64,000 nt of DNA from Nitrospirota bacterium (GCA_004296885.1 SCVN01000004.1:1-64000); one strand, 5' to 3'. Numbered from the stretch's first letter, positions 7,856 to 17,241 are shown. The notes: a model not told the origin generated them from the letters alone. A program made the numbers and translations.

Positions 7856-9285
7856 TGAGGGGTTCAGCCCCCGAATGCCTGGCCTGGCTGCGGTTGTCGG
7901 CCTTGATGCTGCTCCTCCTGGCCGGCCCGGCCGCCGCCGGTCCCAATCAATCGGACGCGCCGGTCAGCCCCAGCCAAGGCACAGTGCCCGCCCCGATCGA
8001 GCGGGAAATTCTCGCCGCAGCCAGGGGCGGCCACCATGACCGGGCCGTGCGCCTGTTTGAAGCTCTGCCGGCCGGGCAGACCCAGTCCCATCACCTGCTG
8101 GAAAGCGTCTTCCACAGCTACCTGCGCCTCGGCCGACCGGAACAGGCCTTCGCCCTCTATGGACGCCTGGTCCCGGCCGGCAAGCCGGATGTTGCGGCCT
8201 GGCTCCACGATCTGGCCCGCTCCTTCATCTCCGGCCATGCGCGCGACCAGCAGGAATATGTTCGGATCGCGGCCTTCACCACCCTGGCCGAAGCGGGAGA
8301 CCCGAGCATGGTCCCGCTGCTTGAAGACGGCCTCCTGGACCCATCCATTCTGGTCCGCGCCCGAGCAGTCGAGGGCCTAGGCCGGGTCGGCGAACGGGCC
8401 AAACGCACGGGCCAGGTGATGTCAACCGCGGCCCTGAAACGGGCACTCCTGGATCCAACCCCTCCCGTCCGTATTGCCGCGTTGAATGCGCTGGGAGACC
8501 TTGGGAACACAAAGGATCAGGCCACGCTGGACACCATGCTCCAGATCGCCAGGGCCGGGGAAGGCCCAATCCATGTATTCGCGCTGGCGGCCCTGTCAAA
8601 ACTGGGCCATGCGGGTGCCTTTGAGGAAATTATCAACGCCGCCACGCTTCCGGATCCGGACGTGCGCATGGCGGCGATCGGCGTGCTGGGCCGGCTCAAA
8701 CGTCCCACCAGCCTCTCGCTGCTGGCGCAATCCGTGTACGATCCGGAAGAATCCGTGCGGGCCTTCGCCGCCGGCGCCTTGGGAGAGTTCGGTGATCCCT
8801 CGGCCGTCGGCGCACTCACCCATGCGCTGGGCGACGACAGCCCCCGTGTACGGAGCGTCGCGGCCGCCAGTGTGGGTCGACTCGGCTTGGCCCATACCAA
8901 GTCTCTCTTGCGCCAGGCGGCGCGGGACCCGGTTGAGTTGGTCCGGGCCGGAGCCGTAGAGGGACTCTTACGATTGGGGGATACAGAAGCGGTGTTGCTC
9001 GCTGCTGAACTGGCCAAGCATGACGCACCGTCTGTCAGAAGCGCGGCCGCGCAGGCGCTGGGCTTGGCCGGAAATTGTCGGGCAATACCGGTTCTGGAGC
9101 AGTTACTCGCGGATCAACAGCCCCAACCCCGCCTGGCAGCGGCACGCGCGATCGGCAAGGTGGGCGATCGCGCCGGACTCGCAGTTCTCAAGAAGGCCTT
9201 GACGGACAATGACCCCGCCATCCGCATCACGGCAGCCGGCAGCTTGTTGCAAATCTTGTCACGCAATGCACAGGGGAAACGCTGA
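7855..9285 (+). CDS. Exported HEAT-repeat protein
   Basis: A 476-residue protein with a signal peptide ending around LLLLAGPAAAGP. Residues about 40-130 look like TPR helices (LESVFHSYLRLGRPEQAFAL). From about 140 to the end there are some ten HEAT/PBS-lyase repeats of the pattern DPxxxVRxxAxxALGxLGDxxA, giving a curved protein-binding solenoid. The ATG overlaps the glgP stop. Located outside the cytoplasm, it cannot act directly on glycogen phosphorylase; a scaffold role is inferred. Confidence 0.85.
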   Translation: MRGSAPECLAWLRLSALMLLLLAGPAAAGPNQSDAPVSPSQGTVPAPIEREILAAARGGHHDRAVRLFEALPAGQTQSHHLLESVFHSYLRLGRPEQAFALYGRLVPAGKPDVAAWLHDLARSFISGHARDQQEYVRIAAFTTLAEAGDPSMVPLLEDGLLDPSILVRARAVEGLGRVGERAKRTGQVMSTAALKRALLDPTPPVRIAALNALGDLGNTKDQATLDTMLQIARAGEGPIHVFALAALSKLGHAGAFEEIINAATLPDPDVRMAAIGVLGRLKRPTSLSLLAQSVYDPEESVRAFAAGALGEFGDPSAVGALTHALGDDSPRVRSVAAASVGRLGLAHTKSLLRQAARDPVELVRAGAVEGLLRLGDTEAVLLAAELAKHDAPSVRSAAAQALGLAGNCRAIPVLEQLLADQQPQPRLAAARAIGKVGDRAGLAVLKKALTDNDPAIRITAAGSLLQILSRNAQGKR

Positions 9286-9306
9286 GGGCAAGCGGAGGAG
9301 GATCCG

Positions 9307-9738
9307 ATGTTTAAGCTCTTGGGATGGGCGCTCCTGCTTGGGGCCACGTTCGGAGCCGGTTACTACGCCGGCCAGCATCCGATCGGCGAGTTGAAGAAGA
9401 CCGTGGCCGACCTGACTCGCACAGTGAAGAACACGACGCTGGGACTCGAACGGTCCGTACGCTTGCGCCAGGGCTTGATGGACGCGAAATCTGAAGTGAT
9501 CCAAGCCAAGTCCGACCTGCTGGATAAGAACTTCGGCAACGCCATGGCCGCCCTGACCAAGGCGATGGAACACCTGGAAAAAGCCGGCGAGGCCGAACGC
9601 GACGCGGGAAAATCTCAGCGGGTCAAACCGCTGACCGCCAAGGTGGAGGAAGCGAAGCGGGAGTTGGCGGCGGGAAAGACGCTGTCCAAGACCAAACTGG
9701 ACGAGATGCAGAAGGAGTTGGACACGCTGCTTCAGTAG
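9307..9738 (+). CDS. Membrane-anchored coiled-coil protein
   Basis: A 143-residue protein with one N-terminal membrane segment (LLGWALLLGATFGAGYYAG) and a Lys/Glu-rich helical body likely to form a coiled coil, ending in LDEMQKELDTLLQ. GGAGGA precedes the ATG. It is the last gene of the plus unit that starts at 4783, 21 bases after the HEAT gene, and may be its membrane partner. No named family recognised. It converges on the next gene with a 13-base gap. Confidence 0.75.
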   Translation: MFKLLGWALLLGATFGAGYYAGQHPIGELKKTVADLTRTVKNTTLGLERSVRLRQGLMDAKSEVIQAKSDLLDKNFGNAMAALTKAMEHLEKAGEAERDAGKSQRVKPLTAKVEEAKRELAAGKTLSKTKLDEMQKELDTLLQ

Positions 9739-9751
9739 GCGCGGATACCGC

Positions 9752-10585
9752 TCACGCCGTTACGGTTTTTTTCTTCCAGGCGGCCAGGATCCGTTCCACG
9801 CGCATTTTGACCACCATGTCGGGGTCCTTGAGCAAGGGCTTGATGGCCTCCCGGCCCCGCTCATCGCCGATCTTCTCGAGCGCCGCAGCGGCGGTCAGGC
9901 GCGTAAACCAATCCTTATCCTGCAACATCTCGATCAAGGGCTCCAAGGCCTGCGTTGATTTGATCCGCCCCAACGCGATAACGGCCTGCTTGCGGATGCT
10001 TTCATCCTTGTCTTTCAGCGCCGCGACCAACCGCACGATGGCCGGCTCACCCAGCGTGACGAGGGCATCGGTTGCGTCCAGGCCGAACTCATCGCTCCGG
10101 AGTTGGTTGACAAGAGGCTCCAAGACCCGCTCGTCCTTGATCCGGCCGAGCGCCCGGATAACGGATTTCCGAATATCCCAGTCCCGCAGTTGTTTGATTA
10201 AAGGCTCGACGGCCGGTGATCCGACCTGGCCCAGCGCATCGATCGCAGCCTCGCGTACCTGCCAGTCACCGTCGCGGAGGGCTCGGACGAGCGGTTCGAC
10301 GCAGCGTTCGTCGCCCATTTCCCCCAGCGTGATGACGGCCTCACGCCGCACCACCAAGTCCGGATCATTGAGAAGATCGATCTGGATCTCGATCTCATCC
10401 TTGACCTTTTCCTCATCCAGGAGCACTTCTTCGCCGGCTTTGGCGTCTGTCGGCTCGGCCGGCGTTTCTCCCGCCTGCGCATCGGCCGACGCTACGGTCT
10501 CCGCAACGTGATCGGCAAACTCGTCGCTCGGCTCCGGCGCCTCCGGCTGAACAAGGTCCGCGGCTTTTTTCTCGTCGTTGTTCAT
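9752..10585 (-). CDS. Cytoplasmic HEAT-repeat protein
   Basis: A 277-residue protein without a signal peptide. The acidic, Ala/Pro/Glu-rich first 80 residues look disordered. Six or seven HEAT/PBS-lyase-type repeats follow (PDLVVRREAVITLGEMGDE, DWQVREAAIDALGQVGS, DKDESIRKQAVIALGRI), ending in a basic AAWKKKTVTA. GGAG precedes the ATG. It lies 61 bases downstream of the small basic protein gene and is probably in its transcription unit. Likely a protein-binding scaffold; partner unknown. Confidence 0.82.
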   Translation of the reverse strand: MNNDEKKAADLVQPEAPEPSDEFADHVAETVASADAQAGETPAEPTDAKAGEEVLLDEEKVKDEIEIQIDLLNDPDLVVRREAVITLGEMGDERCVEPLVRALRDGDWQVREAAIDALGQVGSPAVEPLIKQLRDWDIRKSVIRALGRIKDERVLEPLVNQLRSDEFGLDATDALVTLGEPAIVRLVAALKDKDESIRKQAVIALGRIKSTQALEPLIEMLQDKDWFTRLTAAAALEKIGDERGREAIKPLLKDPDMVVKMRVERILAAWKKKTVTA

Positions 10586-10646
10586 CCCGCTCTCTCCGTC
10601 ACCATCCTGTACACATCATTACCGTCTGTGCGGACACCACGCCAGA

Positions 10647-10874
10647 CTACGCCTTGGGCGCCGACTCGGCTTTGGCACCGGCCTCGGCTTTCTTGCCCAT
10701 CGCGTGACGCTTGCGGTTAGCAAGGCTCCGCCGCTTGCGCTGCAACCGCTTGAGGCGTTTGTGCAACGCACGGAGCGATGCACTGCCTTCCGGGTTGTCC
10801 GTGGCCGCCTTCCGCTCACGGACTTTGGTCTTGAGCCGTGTCTCATCCTGCTCCAGGGGTGTCTTCTTAGCCAT
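10647..10874 (-). CDS. Small basic protein
   Basis: A 75-residue, Lys/Arg-rich protein (MAKKTPLEQDETRLKTKVRE; later LHKRLKRLQRKRRSLANRKR) with an Ala/Lys tail. GGAGGA lies about 8 bases from the ATG. The composition suggests nucleic-acid binding, comparable to small ribosome- or nucleoid-associated proteins, but I recognise no family. A good promoter stands at 10932-10961, so it is probably well expressed. Confidence 0.7.
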   Translation of the reverse strand: MAKKTPLEQDETRLKTKVRERKAATDNPEGSASLRALHKRLKRLQRKRRSLANRKRHAMGKKAEAGAKAESAPKA

Positions 10875-10931
10875 GCGAACGAATCCTCCGTCCTCTCATC
10901 GTGATCATCTTATTGCCTGCCTCAGCGCGCC

Positions 10932-10961
10932 AGTGTAGTGGAGACCCTTCGTTGCTGTCAA
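10932..10961 (-). promoter_or_regulatory. Promoter for the small basic protein and HEAT gene
   Basis: Minus strand TTGACA (10961-10956), 18-base spacer, TACACT (10937-10932). The start is predicted near 10925, about 50 nt before the ATG. Confidence 0.7.
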
Positions 10962-11017
10962 CCAAGGGATAGCCTCGTGGCTTAAGGTGGCACAAGAAAC
11001 GCGTGGGGGAATGCGGC

Positions 11018-11611
11018 TCAGGTATGACGTTCTTCTGAGGTCAGATGCACGGCTCGCCGTTCGCGGCGCCCGAGCACCAAGTCACCGGGATAGAGGGGAA
11101 CGCTCCGGGTCTTCCGGACATCGCGTTCGGCCCCCGACTGGTTCTGCCCGATACGGCTCCCTAGGACGGCCAACCCTTCGCGCCTTTCAAGCGGCAAGGA
11201 AAACCCGTGATCTCCGACCACCTCCAAGGACACAGCCGACAGGCCTCCTTCCGCCATTCCCAGCTTGCGCGCCGCGGCATAAGAAAGGTCCAGAATCCGC
11301 CCGTGCACATAGGGCCCTCGGTCATTGATCCGCACACGGATTTGCTGCCCGTTTTCCACGTTCGTCACGCGGACGACCGTGCCAAGCGGAAGCGTCCGAT
11401 GCGCCCCGCTCAAGGATTCCATATCGTAGATCTCACCGCTGGCCGTGACCCACCCGTGGAAATCCTCTCCGTACCAGGAGGCAATGCCCCGATCTTTCAT
11501 CCCGACATCTAAATCGGCCTGGCCTTTGGGAAGGCAGGTGCAGGCCGCCAACATGACAGTGACCATACTGATCAGAATCCACTTGGAACAGGACTCAATA
11601 CTTGGACTCAC
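11018..11611 (-). CDS. rlpA: RlpA-like septal ring lytic transglycosylase
   Basis: A 197-residue lipoprotein (GTG start; GGAGGA 5 bases upstream; lipobox LAAC near residue 23). The double-psi beta-barrel core is clear: GIASWYGEDFHGWVTASGE, AHRTLPLGTVVRVTNVENG, VRINDRGPYVHGRILDLSYA. RlpA cleaves denuded glycan strands at septa. There is no C-terminal SPOR domain, so it is a short form. It has its own promoter (11748-11776) and a leader of about 130 nt. Confidence 0.9.
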   Translation of the reverse strand: MSPSIESCSKWILISMVTVMLAACTCLPKGQADLDVGMKDRGIASWYGEDFHGWVTASGEIYDMESLSGAHRTLPLGTVVRVTNVENGQQIRVRINDRGPYVHGRILDLSYAAARKLGMAEGGLSAVSLEVVGDHGFSLPLERREGLAVLGSRIGQNQSGAERDVRKTRSVPLYPGDLVLGRRERRAVHLTSEERHT

Positions 11612-11747
11612 AAGGTCCTCCTTCTCGCGATAAACCTTCGCCTCGCTGTCTTAACAGCGTCCCAATGGCATCAGAGAAGCCGGGAAAATCCACCGGGGTA
11701 CTTGGGATACGCTTTGGAGATTAGTTGAGGATTAATGAAGTGGCGGT

Positions 11748-11776
11748 ACTATACCAAAGGCCAGTCGGCAAGTCAA
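11748..11776 (-). promoter_or_regulatory. Promoter for rlpA
   Basis: Minus strand TTGACT (11776-11771), 17-base spacer, TATAGT (11753-11748). It lies in the 208-base gap between rlpA and the end of glgB, which holds nothing else that I recognise. Confidence 0.8.
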
Positions 11777-11819
11777 TCCAAGACTTGATCGAAATAAAAT
11801 GGCAAGTAGTTTCAATGTC

Positions 11820-14027
11820 TTAAGATTGTTTCATGAACAGAAAACCAAGCGGTGGCAGGGTGAGAGAAATGGAATAGGGAAGACCATGGCAGGGGATCGC
11901 CTCGGCTTGCACCCCGCCTCCATTTCCCTGGTTGCTACCCCCATAGATAGCCGCATCGCTGTTCAGAAGTTCCCGGTACCAACCAGGCGTCGGCACCCCG
12001 ATCCGATAGCCATGCCGAGGAACCGGTGTTAAATTGCCGATGCAGAGGACACAATCGACCTGATCCTTGGAGCGGCGAAGAAACGAAATCACAGACTGTT
12101 CCGCGTCGCTAAAGTCAATCCATTGAAACCCTGCCCAGTCGAAGTCTACCTGGTGTAGGGATGGCTCAGCCAGATACAACTGATTGAGGTCTCGGACATA
12201 GCGTTGCAGGCCTGCATGGGGATCGTATTGGAGCAGGTGCCAGGAGAGGCTTGCATCGTGGTTCCACTCTGTCCACTGGCCAAATTCTCCCCCCATGAAC
12301 AACATCTTTTTCCCCGGGTGCCCATACATGTATCCGTAGAGAGCCCGCAGGTTGGCAAACTTCTGCCAATCATCCCCCGGCATCTTGGCTAACAACGCCC
12401 CCTTCCCATGGACCACTTCGTCATGGGACAGGACCAGGACAAAATTCTCGCTGAAGGCATAGACCAGCCCGAAGGTCAGCCTTTCCTGGTGATATTTGCG
12501 ATGGACCGGGTCGAGACTGAAATAGTCCAACATGTCATGCATCCAACCCATGTTCCACTTAAGGCCGAAACCCAACCCGCCGACGTAGGTCGGGCGGGAG
12601 ACCCCGGACCAGGCTGTAGACTCTTCCGCTATGGTCAAGACACCGGGATAGTCCCGATGGACCACCTGGTTGAATTCTTTGAGAAACTCAACCGCCTCCA
12701 GATTTTCATGGCCACCGAAGCGGTTGGGAATCCATTCTCCAGGCTGGCGGGCATAATCCAGATAGAGCATCGACGCCACCGCATCCATGCGCAGCCCATC
12801 GATGTGGTAACGGTCCAACCAGAATAAAGCGCTGTTCAACAAGAAGTTCCGCACCTCTACGCGCCCGAAGTTGAAGATCCGGCTGTGCCACTCCGGATGG
12901 TAGCCTGATCGGGGGTCTGCATGGTCGTAGAGGTGCGTCCCATCGAACCAGGCTAAGGCATGGGGATCATCGGGGAAATGGGCCGGCACCCAGTCCATCA
13001 AGACCCCAATGCCGGCCTGATGACAGGCATCCACGAAGGCCATGAAGTCCTCGATCGACCCGTGGCGGCTGGTAGGGGCAAAATACCCGGTCGTCTGATA
13101 CCCCCAGGACCCATCGAACGGATGCTCGGTCACCGGCATCAATTCCATGTGGGTAAAGCCCATGCCTTTTACGTAGGGAATGAGCTTTGCCGTCAGCTCA
13201 CGGTAGGTCAGCCAGCGGTGCCCCTCTTCGGGTACCCGCATCCAGGATCCCAGGTGCACCTCATAGATAGACAAGGGAGCGGCGAGCGGATCTCGCGCCG
13301 CACGAGCGGCCATCCACTCCCCATCGCCCCAGGCATGGCCCGCCAGGCTTCGGACGACGGAAGCGGTCTTGGGGCGCAGTTCCGCCGCAAAGGCGTAGGG
13401 ATCGGCCTTCAGAAACGGGGCCGGATATTCGCGCGAACGAATCTCATATTTGTAGGTCGCGCCTTCGGCCAACTCCGGAACGAAGAGTTCCCAAATCCCG
13501 GCCTGGCCGCGACTGCGCATGGCATGACGACGCCCGTCCCATCCGTTGAAGTCCCCGACCACGCTGACCCGCGTGGCATTGGGCGCCCAAACCGCAAACC
13601 GGACGCCGGCCACGCCATCCAGCACCGTCGGGTGGGCCCCCATCACTTCATAGGCCCGGTAATGGCGGCCTTCGGCAAGTAGGTGCAAGTCAAAGTCCGT
13701 GAGCAAGAGCGGAAACGCATAAGGATCATGTCGCTCGGTCACCGTCCCCCAGCGCTCCACCACCCTCAACTTGTATCGACACGACCCGGCACTGCGCGGG
13801 ATCGTCGCCTCGAAGAGCCCCGCCTCGTGGATGGACGCCATCGGAATGGGCTGGCCATCTTGCCCTTCCAGCACAAGGCTGGCCGACAGGGCCTCCGGCA
13901 AAAAGGCCCGAATGACCGTGGCAGAAGCTCCGTTGGGCAAGATCGGATGGGGCCCCAAGACGACAAACGGATCCCAATGCTCCGCGCTCACAAGCCGTTC
14001 GATCTGTTCGCGAAGATCGTCCACCAT
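11820..14027 (-). CDS. glgB: 1,4-alpha-glucan branching enzyme
   Basis: Forms alpha-1,6 branches in glycogen. The 735 residues are normal for GlgB. Order: N1 domain, N2/CBM48 ([20 protein letters not shown]), GH13 barrel, C-terminal beta domain. Catalytic landmarks: [24 protein letters not shown] with the nucleophile Asp, IAEESTAW with the general acid Glu, [18 protein letters not shown]. No real SD site precedes the ATG; the promoter at 14033-14061 places the transcript start within a base of the ATG, so the mRNA is probably leaderless. Works with GlgP and MalQ. Confidence 0.96.
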   Translation of the reverse strand: MVDDLREQIERLVSAEHWDPFVVLGPHPILPNGASATVIRAFLPEALSASLVLEGQDGQPIPMASIHEAGLFEATIPRSAGSCRYKLRVVERWGTVTERHDPYAFPLLLTDFDLHLLAEGRHYRAYEVMGAHPTVLDGVAGVRFAVWAPNATRVSVVGDFNGWDGRRHAMRSRGQAGIWELFVPELAEGATYKYEIRSREYPAPFLKADPYAFAAELRPKTASVVRSLAGHAWGDGEWMAARAARDPLAAPLSIYEVHLGSWMRVPEEGHRWLTYRELTAKLIPYVKGMGFTHMELMPVTEHPFDGSWGYQTTGYFAPTSRHGSIEDFMAFVDACHQAGIGVLMDWVPAHFPDDPHALAWFDGTHLYDHADPRSGYHPEWHSRIFNFGRVEVRNFLLNSALFWLDRYHIDGLRMDAVASMLYLDYARQPGEWIPNRFGGHENLEAVEFLKEFNQVVHRDYPGVLTIAEESTAWSGVSRPTYVGGLGFGLKWNMGWMHDMLDYFSLDPVHRKYHQERLTFGLVYAFSENFVLVLSHDEVVHGKGALLAKMPGDDWQKFANLRALYGYMYGHPGKKMLFMGGEFGQWTEWNHDASLSWHLLQYDPHAGLQRYVRDLNQLYLAEPSLHQVDFDWAGFQWIDFSDAEQSVISFLRRSKDQVDCVLCIGNLTPVPRHGYRIGVPTPGWYRELLNSDAAIYGGSNQGNGGGVQAEAIPCHGLPYSISLTLPPLGFLFMKQS

Positions 14028-14032
14028 GGCCC

Positions 14033-14061
14033 ACTCTAACGTATCTCATCGTCTGTGGCAA
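14033..14061 (-). promoter_or_regulatory. glgB promoter giving a leaderless transcript
   Basis: Minus strand TTGCCA (14061-14056), 17-base spacer, TAGAGT (14038-14033), then only five bases (GGGCC) before the ATG at 14027. The predicted +1 is 14026-14027, the initiator codon itself. Confidence 0.6.
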
Positions 14062-14075
14062 CGCACGGCTCGTCC

Positions 14076-14104
14076 TTGACACCATCGAATGGCTTCCATA
14101 CTAT
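14076..14104 (+). promoter_or_regulatory. Promoter for mscS
   Basis: TTGACA (14076-14081), 17-base spacer, TACTAT (14099-14104). The start is expected near 14111, about 40 nt before the ATG. Divergent from the glgB promoter. Confidence 0.75.
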
Positions 14105-14151
14105 CCGCATAAGATCGGGCCTCACGCGACGGCACGCATGCACGGAGAGCC

Positions 14152-15240
14152 ATGCCATTTAGTGGATCGACGGAATTGATCAAGTTTTTGGCCATCCTGG
14201 GGCTCTTCATCGCGACCCTGGCGGTCGCCATGACGATCCGCACCCTGTCGTTCCGCACCCTGGTGCGCTGGGCGCGCGCCACCGGAACCAAGGCCGATGA
14301 CATCGTTGCGCAAAATTTGCGATGGCCGTCCATCGCTTGGTCCGTGCTGATCGCCATGTACATCGCGCTGGATCAAGCGCACCTGCCGCCGCGCCCGGCG
14401 GCCCTCGCCCTCAAGATCGTCTACGGGCTGCTGGTCCTCTCGGTCACCGCCGCCGTGGCAAACATATCGGGGACGGCCCTGAGACATACGCTGCAGGAGC
14501 GCCACCTCCCGATCCCGGCCACCGGACTTTCCTTCACGGTCTTCAAGGTCGCGATCTGGACCATGGGGCTGCTGGTCCTGCTCGGCAGCTTGGGAGTCTC
14601 CGTCACCCCGATTCTGACGGCGCTGGGTGTGGGCGGGCTGGCCGTCGCCTTGGCGCTCCAGGAAACCCTGTCGAATTTCTTCGCCGGCATCCACTTACTG
14701 TTGTCGCGGCCGATCCGGGTCGGCGATTTCGTCAAACTGGAAACCGCTCAAGAAGGGTACGTGGTGGACATCGGCTGGCGCTCCACCAAGCTGCGCACGT
14801 TGCAGCAGAACATCGTCGTAGTCCCGAACAGCAAGATGGCCCAGTCCATTCTGATCAACTATTCGATGCCGGAGCAGTGCCTGGCCATGCCGATACCGAT
14901 CGGTGTCAGTTACGATGCGGACCCTGAGCAGATCGAACGCGTGCTCTTGGAGGAAGCCCGCGCCGCAGCCGGTCAGGTCCCGGGATTGCTGGCAGACCCG
15001 GCTCCCAGCGTCCGGTTCATCCCGGGCTTCGGAGACTCCTCCCTGAATTTCACCCTGACCTGCCACGTACGGGAGTTCGAGGCCCAAGCGGCGGTCCAGC
15101 ACGAACTCCACAAGCGCATCCTCAAACGATTCCGGCAAGAGGGCATCGAAATTCCGTTTCCGCACCGGACCGTCCACCTGGTCGCTGATGCGGAAGCCGC
15201 CCCCGTCAGTCCCCTAGCACCACCACATAAGGGCGGTTGA
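14152..15240 (+). CDS. MscS-family mechanosensitive channel
   Basis: A 362-residue membrane protein. Four or five membrane segments precede the pore helix and beta domain: VTPILTALGVGGLAVALALQ, ETLSNFFAGIHLLLSRPIRV, GDFVKLETAQEGYVVDIGWR, then NIVVVPNSKMAQSILINYS. The C-terminal alpha/beta domain ends in IPFPHRTVHL, typical of MscS. It opens under membrane tension to release solutes in hypo-osmotic shock. CGGAGAG stands before the ATG. It ends 100 bases before a long perfect hairpin that probably terminates it. Confidence 0.92.
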   Translation: MPFSGSTELIKFLAILGLFIATLAVAMTIRTLSFRTLVRWARATGTKADDIVAQNLRWPSIAWSVLIAMYIALDQAHLPPRPAALALKIVYGLLVLSVTAAVANISGTALRHTLQERHLPIPATGLSFTVFKVAIWTMGLLVLLGSLGVSVTPILTALGVGGLAVALALQETLSNFFAGIHLLLSRPIRVGDFVKLETAQEGYVVDIGWRSTKLRTLQQNIVVVPNSKMAQSILINYSMPEQCLAMPIPIGVSYDADPEQIERVLLEEARAAAGQVPGLLADPAPSVRFIPGFGDSSLNFTLTCHVREFEAQAAVQHELHKRILKRFRQEGIEIPFPHRTVHLVADAEAAPVSPLAPPHKGG

Positions 15241-15341
15241 CGCGACACCCCTAAGATGATGGGCATTCTCGTCTACCTACCGGTGACGGCTTTGGCCAGG
15301 ACATGCGGGAGGATTACGGAATGGGGCAACTGGAGGAAGCT

Positions 15342-15378
15342 CGGTCGGCTATGACGGGTGCTCCGTCATAGCCGACCG
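15342..15378. terminator. Bidirectional terminator hairpin
   Basis: Perfect 16-bp stem (15342-15357 with 15363-15378; arm CGGTCGGCTATGACGG) and a 5-nt loop, between convergent mscS and the lipoprotein gene at 15400. There is no long U tract on either side (GCTGGTTTGATT on plus), so Rho-independent action is less certain than the pairing. Confidence 0.65.
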
Positions 15379-15399
15379 GCTGGTTTGATTGGAACAGGA

Positions 15400-15993
15400 T
15401 TACCGCAAGCGAAGCTGACCGTTCTCGACCCTGGTGACCTCGACGAACTTGTCCAAGCTTGCGGTCACCACCTCGCCCAGCAGATCCTCCACGTCATCGG
15501 GGCTGAACCAGAACACCCGCTGGGTTCCATCGCCGGTGATCGTCATGCGCACCAAACTGCCGTCCGCGTTGTTGCGTCCCTGGACCGTCACCTTGGCACG
15601 GACGGTGATCTCCGTGTTGAACACCTTGCTCTCGGCATCACCCTGGAAACTGGCAAGCGAACCGGAGAAGGTGACGTTCGGGCTGCTGCCGCCAACCGTC
15701 CAGCCACGGCGCTTGAAGTACTCTCTCATGATCTTCTCGAGAACGTCCTCCGGTTTTCCGCCCGGCACCACAAAGGTCGTCTCGCCGCCCCACAAATGAT
15801 GCCGCACGCCCACCCGGCTCTTGTCGGGACGCGCATCCTGGAAATCCTGCACGCTGACGGTCAAGCTGTCCGCCTTCTTGGCGGCCCCGGATCCAGCTTG
15901 GATATTCAACGTCACCGTCTCTTTCGTGGCGCATCCGACCATGGCCATCAGCCCCATGGCACAGCCCATCAGCAATACGTTGCGACCTGTCAC
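15400..15993 (-). CDS. YajG-like lipoprotein (tentative)
   Basis: A 197-residue lipoprotein from a GTG start with GGAGG upstream; lipobox MVGC near residue 21. The body has VSVQDFQDARPDKSRVG, an iron/YajG-like VxDxRxxK pattern, then ADGSLVRMTITGDGTQRVF and a C-terminal LVEV-type helix region. This fits the YajG-like outer-membrane lipoprotein fold, which I infer from the pattern only. It lies 63 bases downstream of pal. Confidence 0.65.
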   Translation of the reverse strand: MTGRNVLLMGCAMGLMAMVGCATKETVTLNIQAGSGAAKKADSLTVSVQDFQDARPDKSRVGVRHHLWGGETTFVVPGGKPEDVLEKIMREYFKRRGWTVGGSSPNVTFSGSLASFQGDAESKVFNTEITVRAKVTVQGRNNADGSLVRMTITGDGTQRVFWFSPDDVEDLLGEVVTASLDKFVEVTRVENGQLRLR

Positions 15994-16056
15994 GTCAGAC
16001 CTCCTCTAGTAGTAGCAGCCAGACACGTCCCGGCACATTATGGGAACCGGTACCCG

Positions 16057-16695
16057 TCACTGGGCTGAGAAATGCGCCCGCCGATTCTGTTGCCAGCATT
16101 CCTGGCTGTGTTCGGTGCAAAACGGTTTCTCTTTCCCGTAGCTCGTTACTTGCATCTGGGCCGCGGGCACGCCGAGGTCCGCCAGATACTTCTTGGCCGC
16201 CTGGGCCCGCCGCTCCCCCAGCACCAGATTGTACGCCGACGTCCCGCGCTCGTCGCAATGACCGGCGATCACGAGCTTCCAGCCGTTTTCCGTTTTGAGA
16301 AGACGGGCATTGGCGTCCAGGATCGGGCTGGCGTCCATCCGGATCGAGAACTTATCGTAATCGAAGTACACATCGGCCAATTCGGCCAGCTTGGAGGCTG
16401 CGGATGGAGCGGCTGCGGCCGGCTGTTCGACGACCTTTTCGGCCGGCCGTTCCACCGGCGCTGGAGCCGGCGCGGCTGCACGAGGCGCTTCGGCGACCGG
16501 CTGCTCCGTCACACGGACCTCTTCCTTCGGTGCAGACACAGTCGGAGCTTCGGCCTGTTTGTCGACCTTCGGGCCAGGCACCATGGCCTGGTCCTGCGTC
16601 CCAACTTGCACGCTCTTGCTGCATCCGCCCAGCGTCACCAGGACGCACAGGCCCAGGGCCACAACACTGACACGGTTGTATGGTCGTAAGTTCAT
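16057..16695 (-). CDS. pal: Peptidoglycan-associated lipoprotein, OmpA family
   Basis: A 212-residue lipoprotein; ATG at 16695 chosen for the GAGGAG 7 bases upstream. Lipobox TLGGC, then a Pro/Ala/Glu-rich linker (about 30-100) and an OmpA domain: DVYFDYDKFSIRMDASPILD, AGHCDERGTSAYNLVLGERR with the diaminopimelate-binding Asp and Arg, then VTSYGKEKPFC. Pal ties the outer membrane to peptidoglycan. Neither TolB nor YbgF lies next to it. A paralogue with the same Cys-containing tail is at 23848. Confidence 0.92.
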   Translation of the reverse strand: MNLRPYNRVSVVALGLCVLVTLGGCSKSVQVGTQDQAMVPGPKVDKQAEAPTVSAPKEEVRVTEQPVAEAPRAAAPAPAPVERPAEKVVEQPAAAAPSAASKLAELADVYFDYDKFSIRMDASPILDANARLLKTENGWKLVIAGHCDERGTSAYNLVLGERRAQAAKKYLADLGVPAAQMQVTSYGKEKPFCTEHSQECWQQNRRAHFSAQ

Positions 16696-16723
16696 CAGTC
16701 CACTCCTCAACTTATCGGGCGTG

Positions 16724-17074
16724 TTATCGGGCGTGAATGGAGCGGGCTACGAGCCCGTCGTCCTGTTTGACATAGGTCAGCTCCACTGATTCGCCCACCT
16801 TGAGCGCATCCAAACCGACCGTCTGCTTGCCGCGCGTGATCTTCGTGTCGGTCCCGACCGTGGCCCCGACGATCAACTCGTCCTTGCTTCCCTTCATGGC
16901 CTTCACCACGATGGTGTTGGGACTGTCCTGCACATTGACCGCCACGACTTCTCCACGGACCGCCCTGGCCGCCGCCTTGGATTCCGCGCTGACAGACGGA
17001 GCCACGGCCCACATAACCGCCAACCCAATGACTACCCCCCAACTCCAGCGTGCATACGTCGTCGCCTTTGTCAT
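16724..17074 (-). CDS. Small exported beta-rich protein (DUF5666-like)
   Basis: A 116-residue protein with a signal peptide ending near SVSAES. The mature part (VRGEVVAVNVQDSPNTIVVK, LKVGESVELTYVKQDDGLVA) has the alternating pattern of an OB-like or DUF5666 beta barrel. It lies 28 bases upstream of pal and is probably co-transcribed with it. Function unknown. The exported protein at 55165 has a similar layout and may be a distant relative. Confidence 0.7.
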   Translation of the reverse strand: MTKATTYARWSWGVVIGLAVMWAVAPSVSAESKAAARAVRGEVVAVNVQDSPNTIVVKAMKGSKDELIVGATVGTDTKITRGKQTVGLDALKVGESVELTYVKQDDGLVARSIHAR

Positions 17075-17127
17075 GTCTCACCCCTCTCTCTAACCAGACC
17101 TCTAGTCCCCTTGAAAACGATGGAACC

Positions 17128-17155
17128 ACTATAGCAGATTTTTCCGTATCGGCAA
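17128..17155 (-). promoter_or_regulatory. Promoter for the exported-protein/pal unit
   Basis: Minus strand TTGCCG (17155-17150), 16-base spacer, TATAGT (17133-17128). The start would be near 17121, about 47 nt before the ATG at 17074. Confidence 0.5.
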
Positions 17156-17241
17156 CAGGGACGAGCAGAAAAATGAAGTTCCGGCAGAAGCGCAGAAACG
17201 CCCAACGACAAAAGCGCCCGATGTCATACACCGGGCGGCCC

